Positions 39,187 to 47,046 of a DNA stretch of 64,000 nt are shown in pieces. The notes beneath the pieces were generated by a model. It made no database searches and was not told where the DNA came from. It was given only the letters and a program-made list of their open reading frames with translations. Location: the IMG/VR virus record IMGVR_UViG_3300035670_000028, positions 83,187 to 147,186 of that record. One strand, 5' to 3'. The DNA is from a virus. Position numbers and translations under genes: made by a program. Position 1 is the first letter of the stretch. Every line of letters begins with the position of its first letter.

Positions 39187-39525
39187 GTGGAAGCTCACCT
39201 GTATACATATAGGGCACATGTGAGTGCCGTGTACGACGGTGACACGCTGACTGCTGACATTGATCTGGGCTTCTCTGTCGTGCTCCGTAGACAGTCCATT
39301 CGTCTCGCGCGTATTAATGCGCCCGAGGTGAGGGGCACGTCAGCTGAGATGGGAATTAGAAGCAGGGACGCCCTTAGGGACCGCGTCCTCGGCAAGGACG
39401 TCCTACTGCGCACAATCAAGGACTCACGCGAGAAGTACGGCAGGTGGCTCGGCGAGGTGTGGGTAGATGGCGTGTGTGTGAACGACTGGCTCCTTTCAGA
39501 AGGACTCGCTTTAAAATACACCTGA
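39187..39525 (+). CDS. Thermonuclease (SNase)-like nuclease
   Basis: 112 residues with a GTG start. VYDGDTLTADIDLGF, IRLARINAPEVRG and SREKYGRWLGEV hold the calcium-binding and catalytic residues of staphylococcal-nuclease family enzymes (Arg in IRLARI, Glu in APE, Arg in YGRWL). The domain is short and has no signal peptide, so it works inside the cell or the virion. It might degrade host DNA or serve recombination. Confidence 0.82.
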   Translation: MEAHLYTYRAHVSAVYDGDTLTADIDLGFSVVLRRQSIRLARINAPEVRGTSAEMGIRSRDALRDRVLGKDVLLRTIKDSREKYGRWLGEVWVDGVCVNDWLLSEGLALKYT

Positions 39526-39543
39526 TACCGGACCGGGCGCACG

Positions 39544-39551
39544 ATATTTAG
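39544..39551 (+). promoter_or_regulatory. Late-type octamer ATATTTAG
   Basis: Just after the preceding stop, 39 bases before the ATG at 39591. Confidence 0.5.
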
Positions 39552-39590
39552 CCTCGTAAACTCTCTATTTGCGGTATGAGGAGGCTTATC

Positions 39591-40403
39591 ATGAACCTGG
39601 GCATATGGGTGGATGATCCTGTGAAGGACGTTCAGACGTCAAAGTTCTGGGATAGCGTCAAGGAGCACGGCTTCACGACAGCTGCACTCATGCTTGAGAG
39701 CTCGAGTGATGGATTTGATCCCAAGTATAACGAGAGGACACTCGAGCTTGTGAAGGGAAGGGCACTGATTCGTGACATCGAGCTGGTGCTCACCGTGTGG
39801 CCCGAGCCCAACAGGAAGTACCTGCAGGAGTTTGAGGCGAAGATCGGAAGGCTGCTGTCCGCGTCAGGTGCTGCAGGCCTCGAGTTCGACTGCGAGGGCA
39901 ACTGGCTGAAGTCGAAGGTGAGAGGCTTCTCTTCACTTGACAAGGCAGGCGATGAGCTCGTTGCAGTTTTCAGCAGGGTCTCAGACAAGCACGAAGTGCG
40001 GACAGAGCTCACGACATATCCCTATCACGCAGAGAACAGTCGCGCCGCCGATGTCGCGCCGCACTGCAACAGGATCCTCCCGCAGGCATACAGCGTCAGG
40101 GGAAGGTCCGAGGGTGAGGTGCCCTGGGATGACAGGCTGGGCCCTGGAAACATGCAGAGACTGACTCTGGATAGGGCTCTGCAGGTTCCAGGTGTCGGAG
40201 GCCATGGTGGACCACTCGTCTCATGCGCCCTCGCTGCCTACGATCAGGAGTGGCCTGGACACACAGGCGAGGAGGCGATGAGGGTCGCTTACGACGCCGC
40301 TATGAAGTACAACCCAATGGAGATCAGATTCTGGAGCTCCAAGTGGGTGTTCGGTGTGAAGGCTAACGGATACGCTTCGAGATTCATAAAAGGAATTAGG
40401 TGA
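39591..40403 (+). CDS. Glycosidase-like TIM-barrel protein
   Basis: 270 residues from the ATG behind GAGGAGG. LGIWVDDPVKDVQT opens a TIM-barrel-type protein, LEFDCEGNW has the acidic cluster expected on a glycosidase strand, then ILPQAYSVRGRS and EIRFWSSKWVFG. The fold recalls GH25-like or DUF1906-like cell-wall enzymes. It directly precedes an amidase gene, so it may take part in lysis. The exact family was not settled. Confidence 0.55.
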   Translation: MNLGIWVDDPVKDVQTSKFWDSVKEHGFTTAALMLESSSDGFDPKYNERTLELVKGRALIRDIELVLTVWPEPNRKYLQEFEAKIGRLLSASGAAGLEFDCEGNWLKSKVRGFSSLDKAGDELVAVFSRVSDKHEVRTELTTYPYHAENSRAADVAPHCNRILPQAYSVRGRSEGEVPWDDRLGPGNMQRLTLDRALQVPGVGGHGGPLVSCALAAYDQEWPGHTGEEAMRVAYDAAMKYNPMEIRFWSSKWVFGVKANGYASRFIKGIR

Positions 40404-40407
40404 CAAT

Positions 40408-41097
40408 ATGACACGTGCGATTAGACACTTGGACCTGTGCGGCGAGCAGAAGAATCCTCCTCCACCCAAGGTGGGGCCGAAGGGCAAGGTGAATATTGCC
40501 CTCGTCAGGGCGGGAAAGGTTGTTGTCAGGAATCCTGCAACAGTCACAGGCATTGGAATCCACCAGACAGCCTGCGTGTTTGGGCCCTCTGCTGATCCTG
40601 AGAAGCGGTATAGGCGCGCACTAAATGTGCCCTGCCACGCCCTCGCTTTCAGGGACGGCGTGTTCGCCACTGCGTTCCCACTAGAGTGGTACATGTACCA
40701 CGGTAATGAGCTCAACGCGTTCTCTCTGGGCCTAGAGATTGAGGGTCACTACCCAGGCGTGCCTGATGATCCAGCCACACCCAAGCGCGAGGACATTCAG
40801 AGCACGTGGGGCGGAAATCCCACACCGTTCGATGATCTGGCAATCGAGACATCACGTGCCGCTCTCAAGCATCTTGTTGAGACTGGCAGAAACAAGAACA
40901 TGCCCATCCAGTACATCTGGGCGCACAGGCAGAGCAACGGTCAGAAGCCCAGTGACCCGGGCTACCAGATCTGGAAGCACGTGGTCCTCGAGTACGGCTG
41001 CACGCAGCTAGGCCTCAAGACCCAGTGCTCGAAGACGTGGCGCAACGGCAAGGCGATCCCAGCAGTGTGGGATCCCACTGCGACTGCCAAGTACTGA
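40408..41097 (+). CDS. N-acetylmuramoyl-L-alanine amidase (amidase_2 type)
   Basis: 229 residues. TGIGIHQTACVFGP (His52), WYMYHGNELNAFSLGLEIEG and YIWAHRQSNGQKPSDPGYQI carry the zinc ligands and acidic residue of the peptidoglycan-recognition/amidase_2 fold. It cuts the amide bond between muramic acid and the stem peptide. It has no signal peptide, so it would need a holin or be virion-borne. The neighbouring glycosidase-like gene and the M15 fusion form a lytic set. Confidence 0.82.
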   Translation: MTRAIRHLDLCGEQKNPPPPKVGPKGKVNIALVRAGKVVVRNPATVTGIGIHQTACVFGPSADPEKRYRRALNVPCHALAFRDGVFATAFPLEWYMYHGNELNAFSLGLEIEGHYPGVPDDPATPKREDIQSTWGGNPTPFDDLAIETSRAALKHLVETGRNKNMPIQYIWAHRQSNGQKPSDPGYQIWKHVVLEYGCTQLGLKTQCSKTWRNGKAIPAVWDPTATAKY

Positions 41098-41103
41098 TGC
41101 TCC

Positions 41104-41133
41104 GTGTAAAATAAAGAGGGTCCAGGCTACAAT
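41104..41133 (+). promoter_or_regulatory. Promoter GTGTAA-N18-TACAAT
   Basis: In front of the phenylalanine hydroxylase gene. The GTG start at 41139 lies five bases after the -10, near the expected transcript start. Confidence 0.55.
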
Positions 41134-41138
41134 TGTCT

Positions 41139-41939
41139 GTGCTCGACGTAAATCACCCGGGTTTCCACGATCCTGAGTACAGGAGACGCCGCGATCAAAT
41201 CGCCGAGTCCGCGAGGAGGTACGTGTTCCCCGGCCCCGTCGAGAGAGTCCAGTACACCTCGGCGGAGCAGGGAGTGTGGTCAAGCATCAATCAGATACTG
41301 CGACCCATGCACGATGAGCTCGCGTGCGACATGTATCTCAGGTCGCGTCCAATAGCGCAGCTTGACCCAGAGAGAATTCCTCAGCTTGACAGCATCAATA
41401 AGCGGCTGCTCTGGGAGACGGGCTTTCACCTCACACCTGTCGATGGGCTCGTGACGCCGCGCCTGTTCCTGTCCACACTGGCGGAGGGACGCATGCTCTG
41501 CACGCAGTACATCAGGCACCACAGCGTGCCCTTGTACACACCTGAGCCTGATGTCGTCCACGAGCTGCTGGGTCACGTTGTCATGTTCTTTGACCGCGAC
41601 TACTGTGACTTGAATAGGGACATCGGCAAGGCAGCGCGCGTGCTCTCAGATGACTCCCTGATTGAGCTTGAGAGGCTGTATTGGTATTCAATTGAGTTCG
41701 GCCTCGTGAGGGATCTGGGGGTCACCAGGGCGTTCGGAGCAGGGCTTCTGAGCTCGGCGGGTGAGATGGGCGCGATGGGCTCTGTGACCCACAGGCCCTT
41801 TGTCCCTGAGGAGATCGTCAGCACGCCGTACGACACTATGCACATGCAGAGCGCGCTGTTCTGCGCAGACTCTGTGGACCACATGTTTAGAGAGATCAGG
41901 AGGTACATTGGACACCTCCGCAGGAGGGAGAATGTCTGA
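41139..41939 (+). CDS. phhA: Phenylalanine-4-hydroxylase-like enzyme
   Basis: 266 residues, the length of bacterial single-domain aromatic amino acid hydroxylases. HPGFHDPEYRRRRDQIAE, IPQLDSINKRLLWETGF, GLVTPRLFLSTLAEGR, TQYIRHHSVPLYTPEPD, VHELLGHVVMF (His131, His136) and YWYSIEFGLV (Glu176) give a full set of pterin and iron-site motifs. It would turn phenylalanine into tyrosine with a pterin cofactor and oxygen. A phage copy is unusual. Start GTG 41139 was chosen because TTG 41133 overlaps the -10. Confidence 0.9.
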   Translation: MLDVNHPGFHDPEYRRRRDQIAESARRYVFPGPVERVQYTSAEQGVWSSINQILRPMHDELACDMYLRSRPIAQLDPERIPQLDSINKRLLWETGFHLTPVDGLVTPRLFLSTLAEGRMLCTQYIRHHSVPLYTPEPDVVHELLGHVVMFFDRDYCDLNRDIGKAARVLSDDSLIELERLYWYSIEFGLVRDLGVTRAFGAGLLSSAGEMGAMGSVTHRPFVPEEIVSTPYDTMHMQSALFCADSVDHMFREIRRYIGHLRRRENV

Positions 41940-42204
41940 AGAAGTGAGAGAGCTGTGCGGTCTCAAGGTGGGTGACCACGTCTGGTTTGTGCTCAAGGAC
42001 GGACTTGCCCGCGTTGGGAAAGTGAGTGGATTCTTTCTGGAGGAGGGTCGTGAGCCTGCCGTGCACGTGTTTGACATGACCGACCAGCGACACCGCTACA
42101 TGGAGGCAGGTCAGCTTTCCTCTAAACCCCTGACCGACGCGAAGAAGAAACGCCACCGGAAGACGAAGGAGAAACCGCAGAGAAAAAGCACAAAGGTGTT
42201 TTAA
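41932..42204 (+). CDS. GDHV-type small SH3-like protein with basic tail
   Basis: 90 residues behind a strong AGGAGGGAG. CGLKVGDHVWFVLKDGLARV, GKVSGFF and AVHVFDMTDQRHRYMEAGQL follow the family plan. The last 25 residues are Lys/Arg-rich, as if to bind nucleic acid. It overlaps the hydroxylase gene by 8 bases. Confidence 0.55.
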   Translation: MSEEVRELCGLKVGDHVWFVLKDGLARVGKVSGFFLEEGREPAVHVFDMTDQRHRYMEAGQLSSKPLTDAKKKRHRKTKEKPQRKSTKVF

Positions 42205-42208
42205 GGCC

Positions 42209-42237
42209 GTGCAAAGTTGGTTCATACGTGATATTGT
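42209..42237 (+). promoter_or_regulatory. Promoter GTGCAA-N17-TATTGT
   Basis: Upstream of the gene at 42278, directly after the preceding stop. Confidence 0.55.
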
Positions 42238-42277
42238 GAGCATGTGGCTGCAGCCACCGAGACAAGGAGCAATTAGA

Positions 42278-42511
42278 ATGTCACCCCATCACATCGCACT
42301 ACAGACCATTGCATGCTACGGTAGAGTTCGAACTGGCAACTTTCCAGACGACTCGCATCAGGCGCTCAGTGACTTGTGTGAAAATGGTGCCCTTGATATT
42401 ATTGAAGACGACTCAGGCGACACATGGTTCAAGCTGTCCGATCACGGCAAGGACCAGCTGCTCGAGCTGAACTGCCTCTTCAACTCCAACAACGCTGCGC
42501 AATTGAACTGA
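42278..42511 (+). CDS. Small winged-helix-like protein
   Basis: 77 residues from the ATG behind AAGGAG. SDLCENGALDIIEDDSGDTW and FKLSDHGKDQLLEL look like the last helix and wing of a winged helix (an ALxxLxxxGLI..-type pattern). This is suggestive of DNA binding, but the domain is short. It opens an operon that runs through UvdE. Confidence 0.5.
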   Translation: MSPHHIALQTIACYGRVRTGNFPDDSHQALSDLCENGALDIIEDDSGDTWFKLSDHGKDQLLELNCLFNSNNAAQLN

Positions 42512-42512
42512 T

Positions 42513-42764
42513 ATGGCACTAGTCTCTCGCGCTCACGGCAAGCTTCTTGCAGCGGGGTTCCTGCCTTCACAGCAGACAGAGGACTACGAGCGATGGATCG
42601 ACGCATCACGCCGTGGAGACGACATCTCTTTCTACAAGAGTGGTAAATCTACAGACGTCTTCAGAGTTCACGGCCGTGAGCAGGACAAACCTGAGTTCGA
42701 TGAGTTCAACAGCTATTACACACAAAATCTGTCAGAGGCAATTCGAGTCAGCAGGTTCAAATGA
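42513..42764 (+). CDS. Small hypothetical protein
   Basis: 83 residues. DYERWIDASRRGDDISFYKS and FDEFNSYYTQNLSEAIRVSR. It is polar and mostly helical. No family is recognised. ATGA overlap with the zinc-ribbon gene. Confidence 0.55.
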   Translation: MALVSRAHGKLLAAGFLPSQQTEDYERWIDASRRGDDISFYKSGKSTDVFRVHGREQDKPEFDEFNSYYTQNLSEAIRVSRFK

Positions 42765-42967
42765 CAACACGCGCAAAGTGCAGTGAATGTGGCAGCTTCT
42801 TCTCCCCGCGGCGCCTCGCTCTTGGATACAGGACGTGCCTCGAGTGCGGCGAGCAGAGCATTCAAGTTGTCAACGAGCAGCGCAAGAAGCAGTGCGCTCC
42901 CGCCTACAACAAGGGCGCATACCAATTTATCACGGACATGCAGATGGTGAGGGACCTCGGACGATGA
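42761..42967 (+). CDS. Small zinc-ribbon protein
   Basis: 68 residues. CSECGSFFSPRRLALGYRTC followed by LECGEQ gives CxxC-x15-CxxC, a zinc ribbon. A short basic helical end follows. Such mini zinc ribbons are common in phages and may bind nucleic acid or protein. ATGA overlaps on both sides. Confidence 0.6.
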   Translation: MTTRAKCSECGSFFSPRRLALGYRTCLECGEQSIQVVNEQRKKQCAPAYNKGAYQFITDMQMVRDLGR

Positions 42968-43182
42968 AGAAGTTCAAGATCAGATACGAGATGGAGACTG
43001 TGCTCGACGTCGCCGCACTGTGGCCTGGTGGTGACGCTCCCGAAAATCCCACTGTCGACGATGTCGTTCGCCTCATCAACAAGTACGGAGGAATCTATCG
43101 AGTGCTTGACACATGGAACCTGCACCAGTGCGACAGTGACTGGAGCGTGACTGACTACACGACGACGGGAGCAATCAAGTGA
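42964..43182 (+). CDS. Small hypothetical protein
   Basis: 72 residues from the ATG of the ATGA overlap. IRYEMETVLDVAALWPGGDA and VDDVVRLINKYGGIYRVLDT form an alpha/beta pattern. No family is recognised. GTGA overlap with UvdE. Confidence 0.55.
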   Translation: MKKFKIRYEMETVLDVAALWPGGDAPENPTVDDVVRLINKYGGIYRVLDTWNLHQCDSDWSVTDYTTTGAIK

Positions 43183-44126
43183 GTGATATTCGACTCGGCT
43201 ACGCGTGCATCAACATGGAGCTGCAGGAGTCCAAGGACAAGGTGCAGTGCAGCCGCGGCATGATCAGGCGCACCTTCGACAAGCAGGGGCTGCCTGCTGC
43301 CTCCAAGCTTGCCCTGGCCAATGTCACCGACCTCGCCCGTGTGATCAAGTGGAACAACGACAGGGGCATCAAGGTGTTCCGCATCACGTCCTGCCTGTTC
43401 CCATGGGCGAGCGAGTACAAGCTCGAGCAGCTCCCTGACTTCGAGCGCATCAGCAAGGCTCTGGCACACGCGGGCAAGCTCGCTCGAGACGCAGGCCAGC
43501 GGCTCTCCTTCCACCCAGGCCCTTTCAACATCCTCACCTCACCCAAGCAGAAGGTGGTGGACAACTCGTACATCGACCTCGAGATTCACGGTAAGATCTT
43601 CGACCTGATGGGCATGGCACGGGACCACTGGAGCAAGATCAACATCCACATTGGTGCCTCCTACGGCAGTCCCGTTGAGAGCATGGAGCGGTGGTGCCGC
43701 AACTTCGAGGGCCTGTCTGAGTCAGTGCGGTCCAGGCTCACCGTTGAGAACGACGACAAGCGGAGCCTCTATTCCGCCAAGATGCTGTATGAGGGCGTCT
43801 TCAAGCGGGTCGGCGTCCCGATCGTCTGGGACTCACACCACGACGAGCTCGGTCCCCAGGACAGCAGTCCCCAGGAAGCATTCTCGATGGCAGCAGCGTC
43901 CTGGCCCAAGGGGATACGTCCCGTGTGCCACCACTCGAACTCCAAGAAGCTGTTCGAGGACAGCACTGTTGCGGACAACGCTCACAGTGATTTCTACTTC
44001 AAGCCCTTTCCGGAGTTCGCAAAGGGCGTCGATGTCGTCCTCGAGGCGAAGGCGAAGGAGCGTGCTCTGTTCAAGTACACGAAGGACTTTGGTGGAGAGA
44101 GATGGACAACTTCGAGCACCAACTGA
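43179..44126 (+). CDS. uvdE: UV damage endonuclease (UvdE family)
   Basis: 315 residues, GTG start in a GTGA overlap. RLGYACINMEL, FRITSCLFPWA, LSFHPGPFNIL, HIGASYGSP, RLTVENDDKRS, VWDSHHDELG and PVCHHSN..AHSDF cover the metal ligands and conserved blocks of the UvdE TIM barrel. The enzyme nicks DNA 5' of UV photoproducts. It suits a phage exposed to sunlit water. Ligase, exonuclease and a Pol X-like protein in the window could complete repair. Confidence 0.93.
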   Translation: MSDIRLGYACINMELQESKDKVQCSRGMIRRTFDKQGLPAASKLALANVTDLARVIKWNNDRGIKVFRITSCLFPWASEYKLEQLPDFERISKALAHAGKLARDAGQRLSFHPGPFNILTSPKQKVVDNSYIDLEIHGKIFDLMGMARDHWSKINIHIGASYGSPVESMERWCRNFEGLSESVRSRLTVENDDKRSLYSAKMLYEGVFKRVGVPIVWDSHHDELGPQDSSPQEAFSMAAASWPKGIRPVCHHSNSKKLFEDSTVADNAHSDFYFKPFPEFAKGVDVVLEAKAKERALFKYTKDFGGERWTTSSTN

Positions 44127-44344
44127 AGGTTCTCATCAAGTACGTGCAGGATCGAATGTGTGCTGGTGCGTTCGTGATGTATCAGCCTGAGTTCATCACT
44201 ATTGCCTACTTTGATGCCAATGGTGGCCTGAACGTGCTAGCTGATGTGAAGCAGACAAATGATACCCTCTACACGTTCTCTCAGCTCTACGCTCAGATTA
44301 ACGAGAAGCTGCGTCTTAAGCGTGAGTTTGGGCACGAGATGTAA
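44102..44344 (+). CDS. Small hypothetical protein
   Basis: 80 residues, start inside the end of uvdE (25-base overlap). FVMYQPEFITIAYFDANGGL and LYTFSQLYAQINEKLRLKRE. One beta sheet and a helix, no family recognised. It ends at the -35-like element of the dUTPase promoter. Confidence 0.55.
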   Translation: MDNFEHQLKVLIKYVQDRMCAGAFVMYQPEFITIAYFDANGGLNVLADVKQTNDTLYTFSQLYAQINEKLRLKREFGHEM

Positions 44345-44367
44345 ACTTCTGTTAGCACACCTATAGT
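44339..44367 (+). promoter_or_regulatory. Promoter ATGTAA-N17-TATAGT
   Basis: In front of dUTPase. The -35-like element overlaps the stop of the preceding gene. Confidence 0.5.
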
Positions 44368-44389
44368 ATCATCTCACAGGAGAATTGAA

Positions 44390-44842
44390 GTGGAAAGAGT
44401 ACTGACAGATCCTATCGTCGTCAAGATCAAGCAGCTGCACGCCCATGCTGTGGTTCCCAAGTATCAGACGCCTGGCTCAGCCGGAGTCGACCTGCACGCT
44501 ATCGAGGACTGCGAGATCTGGATGGGAGCGCAGGCCATTATTTCAACTGGCATCGCCATGGCCATTCCACTTGGGTACGAGGGACAGATCAGGCCTCGAT
44601 CGGGTCTGGCAGCGAAGAAACTGATCACGGTGCTCAACAGTCCAGGCACAATCGACTCAGACTACCGCGGTGAGATCAAGGTGATCATGATCAACCACGG
44701 TGAGGGTCTCTTCAGGATCAAGAGGGGCGAGAGAATCGCACAGATGGTGTTCACACCGGTCGTCCGCGCTGAGTTCGAGGCAGTGGGAGACCTGGAAGAG
44801 ACTGAGCGCGGATCCGGTGGGTTCGGCTCTACCGGCAGATAA
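44390..44842 (+). CDS. dut: dUTP diphosphatase (dUTPase)
   Basis: 150 residues with a GTG start. All five motifs of trimeric dUTPases are present: TPGSAGVDL, RPRSGLA, SPGTIDSDYRGEIKV, RGERIAQMVF and ERGSGGFGSTG. It turns dUTP into dUMP, keeping uracil out of DNA and supplying ThyX, which is encoded 0.8 kb downstream. It has its own promoter and CAGGAGA upstream. Confidence 0.95.
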   Translation: MERVLTDPIVVKIKQLHAHAVVPKYQTPGSAGVDLHAIEDCEIWMGAQAIISTGIAMAIPLGYEGQIRPRSGLAAKKLITVLNSPGTIDSDYRGEIKVIMINHGEGLFRIKRGERIAQMVFTPVVRAEFEAVGDLEETERGSGGFGSTGR

Positions 44843-44861
44843 TCTACACAGGAGAAATAGC

Positions 44862-45182
44862 ATGGCACTTAGAGAAATCAACAGCGAAGACATTGTGGGT
44901 ATCACACAGGATGGTAGGCTGACGATCGTGGACTGCTACGCACCGTGGTGTGGCCCATGCGGAGCTCTCATGCCCAGGCTCGAGGCGGTGAGCGTTGAGT
45001 ACGCTGATGTCAATTTTGTGAAGATCAATGCTGACAATAACCAGGAGTTCATGAAGGAGCACGAGATCCGAAGCATTCCGACCCTGCTCTTCTACAAGTC
45101 AGGTGAGGTGGTCCACACCATGCACGGTGTCCCGAATGAGAAACGGATCTGCGACAAGATCGAGGAGCTCCGGAGGGCTTGA
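44862..45182 (+). CDS. trxA: Thioredoxin
   Basis: 106 residues from the ATG behind AGGAGAAATAGC. VDCYAPWCGPCGALMPRLEA contains the WCGPC active site, and SIPTLLFYKSGEVV the cis-Pro loop. Usual thioredoxin length. It could reduce a phage or host ribonucleotide reductase, or act as a polymerase factor, but neither gene is in the window. Confidence 0.95.
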   Translation: MALREINSEDIVGITQDGRLTIVDCYAPWCGPCGALMPRLEAVSVEYADVNFVKINADNNQEFMKEHEIRSIPTLLFYKSGEVVHTMHGVPNEKRICDKIEELRRA

Positions 45183-45187
45183 CACGG

Positions 45188-45400
45188 ATGATGAGCAACT
45201 TCATCGAAGACCAATTGAAGTATCACACGTCCATGAAGCGCTTCGTGACCCGACTTCCGGCGAGGTTTCAGTGGACGATCCATAACGTGGTGGCGCACCC
45301 ACTCTCTGAATTGCTCTACCAATTGGGGTTCGAGGACTGGGGGAATTGGATCCATGATGAGACTGCGCCATATCACGAATCGGGTACCGGGAGAGGTTGA
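45188..45400 (+). CDS. Conserved-type small phage protein
   Basis: 70 residues. FQWTIHNVVAHPLSELLYQL and WGNWIHDETAPYH match a small protein (HN..AHP, HD.T.P) I recall from many phages, perhaps with a metal site formed by its His and Asp. Function unknown. Two ATG codons in a row; either may serve. Confidence 0.6.
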   Translation: MMSNFIEDQLKYHTSMKRFVTRLPARFQWTIHNVVAHPLSELLYQLGFEDWGNWIHDETAPYHESGTGRG

Positions 45401-45402
45401 CA

Positions 45403-45639
45403 ATGCCGCATGAGGGTGATCTTCTCAGACTCGAGCCTGGGTTGAAGTGGCATAATGCCTACATTATTGATAGCAGCGATAACATCATCGAGGAAGTGCA
45501 TTTTAGGGAGGATGATGTTGCCTTGTTCCTTTCAGCCAGGCGTAGTGCCTGGGATCCGGATGGAATGAGGTACCGCTGTCTCGTGGGTGATAAGATCTTG
45601 CTGATCAACCCCAACTGTCTTAGGGAGGTGGCGAAGTGA
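45403..45639 (+). CDS. GDLL-type small SH3-like protein
   Basis: 78 residues. MPHEGDLLRLEPGLKWHNAY, ALFLSARRSAW and CLVGDKILLINPNCLREV follow the family plan. A TTG at 45397 is an alternative start. GTGA overlap with thyX. Confidence 0.5.
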   Translation: MPHEGDLLRLEPGLKWHNAYIIDSSDNIIEEVHFREDDVALFLSARRSAWDPDGMRYRCLVGDKILLINPNCLREVAK

Positions 45640-46388
45640 GCGAAGCGTACCAGAAGAGAATCGAGCTGTACGGAGATGGGATCGGCAGTGTGGAGTACGT
45701 CCAGCACATGGGCACCGATCTCACGGTGGTGAACAGTGCTCGGGTGAGCTTCGGCAAGCACAAGGACGAGCTCGATGCCGGGGATGAGAAGCTCATTCGA
45801 TACCTGATCAAGCACCGGCACACCTCAACCTTAGAGCACAACCAGATCACATTTCGTTTCATGGTGCCCTTATATGTCGCAGCTCAGCATATGAGACACC
45901 GCACGTGGAGTTACAATTCCATCTCTCGCCGCTACACCGATGAGAACCTCCGCTTCTATGAGCCCCCCGCCTTCCGCACTCAGCACGCGAGCAACAGGCA
46001 GGCGAGCAACGCCAATGAGCGCATTGACCCCATGCTGAACCGGGAGGACGAGTCCCATCCCAAGTGGGGCGAGTGGATCAAGCCATATCACGCAGCCCAG
46101 GCTGTGCGGGATCACCACCTCTCCTCTGTCGAGCTCTATGAGAGGCTGCTCGCTTCAGGAGTGTGCCGTGAGCAGGCCCGAGGTGTCCTGCCGCAGAATC
46201 TCTACACTGAGTACTACGGCACTGTGGACGCCTCGAATCTCCTAAAGTTCATCGATCTTCGCACACACGAGGGAGCTCAGTGGGAGATCCAGCAGGTGGC
46301 GAAGGCGTGTCTAGACATTGCTACCGACCTGTGGCCTGTGACTGTTGGTGCGTATCGAGAGGTCCTGGAAAAGGGATCGCATAGTTAA
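45636..46388 (+). CDS. thyX: Flavin-dependent thymidylate synthase ThyX
   Basis: 250 residues with a GTG start in a GTGA overlap. MRHRTWSYNSISRRYTDEN is the ThyX signature (RHRxxSxxxxSxR), and LPQNLYTEYYGTVDASNLLK and RTHEGAQWEIQQVAKACLDI finish the active site. It makes dTMP from dUMP using FAD and methylene-tetrahydrofolate, working with the dUTPase upstream. Confidence 0.95.
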   Translation: MSEAYQKRIELYGDGIGSVEYVQHMGTDLTVVNSARVSFGKHKDELDAGDEKLIRYLIKHRHTSTLEHNQITFRFMVPLYVAAQHMRHRTWSYNSISRRYTDENLRFYEPPAFRTQHASNRQASNANERIDPMLNREDESHPKWGEWIKPYHAAQAVRDHHLSSVELYERLLASGVCREQARGVLPQNLYTEYYGTVDASNLLKFIDLRTHEGAQWEIQQVAKACLDIATDLWPVTVGAYREVLEKGSHS

Positions 46389-46392
46389 TCAC

Positions 46393-47046
46393 ATGAAGGT
46401 CGTCCTCTTCGGAAATCGGTACCTCCGCGACAGGGAAGAGGAAGTCCTGAATGCGCTTACACACACGCTGGGCCTAGGACTCGCATGTGGAATGTCAGCC
46501 GCACTGTTCTGGAGGGGCTCACAGCTCAGCAGCCTTCACGCTGCCGCTGGTCTGGCTTACGGCATCGCGCACGTCATCGTGTACCTAGCCTCAGTTGCCT
46601 ACCACTACGCTGAGCACCCACCGCTCAAGACGCGGCTCAGAGTGCTGGATCAGGCAGCAATCTACTCAGCGATCGCAGGCACATACACGCCCGTCCTCGC
46701 GCTGGGCATTCCCAGCCCATGGAACGCTGGACTGCTGATCCTCACTTGGACTGCGTGTTTGGTTGGGATCATCTACAAGGTGAGGCACTGGGATCAGCCT
46801 GAGCGCGGCTCACTGGCGACTTACCTCTCGTTTGCCCTCGCGGGATCCCTGCTGTTCCTGATCGTGGGATCTGGTCCCATCGACGAGTCACGCCGAGTCT
46901 TCATGGCGTCAGGCGTCCTCGATATTGCAGGACTAGCGTTCTACGTGTGGCACTACAAGAGATTCTTCCACACTGCATGGCACGTGCTGGTGATGATCGG
47001 AAACCTCGTGCACTTCTACGCCGTGTGGCACTACTTCATGGTGTGA
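46393..47046 (+). CDS. Hemolysin III / PAQR-type membrane protein
   Basis: 217 residues with about seven membrane segments. EEVLNALTHTLGLGL, YHYAEHPPLKTRLRVLDQAA, IYSAIAGTYTPVLALG and HTAWHVLVMIGNLVHFYAVW hold the Ser/His/Asp-type conserved positions of the hemolysin III/PAQR family. Bacterial members are poorly understood membrane hydrolase-like proteins. A phage copy is unusual and might alter host membranes. It converges with the minus-strand gene and overlaps it by 11 bases. Confidence 0.82.
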   Translation: MKVVLFGNRYLRDREEEVLNALTHTLGLGLACGMSAALFWRGSQLSSLHAAAGLAYGIAHVIVYLASVAYHYAEHPPLKTRLRVLDQAAIYSAIAGTYTPVLALGIPSPWNAGLLILTWTACLVGIIYKVRHWDQPERGSLATYLSFALAGSLLFLIVGSGPIDESRRVFMASGVLDIAGLAFYVWHYKRFFHTAWHVLVMIGNLVHFYAVWHYFMV

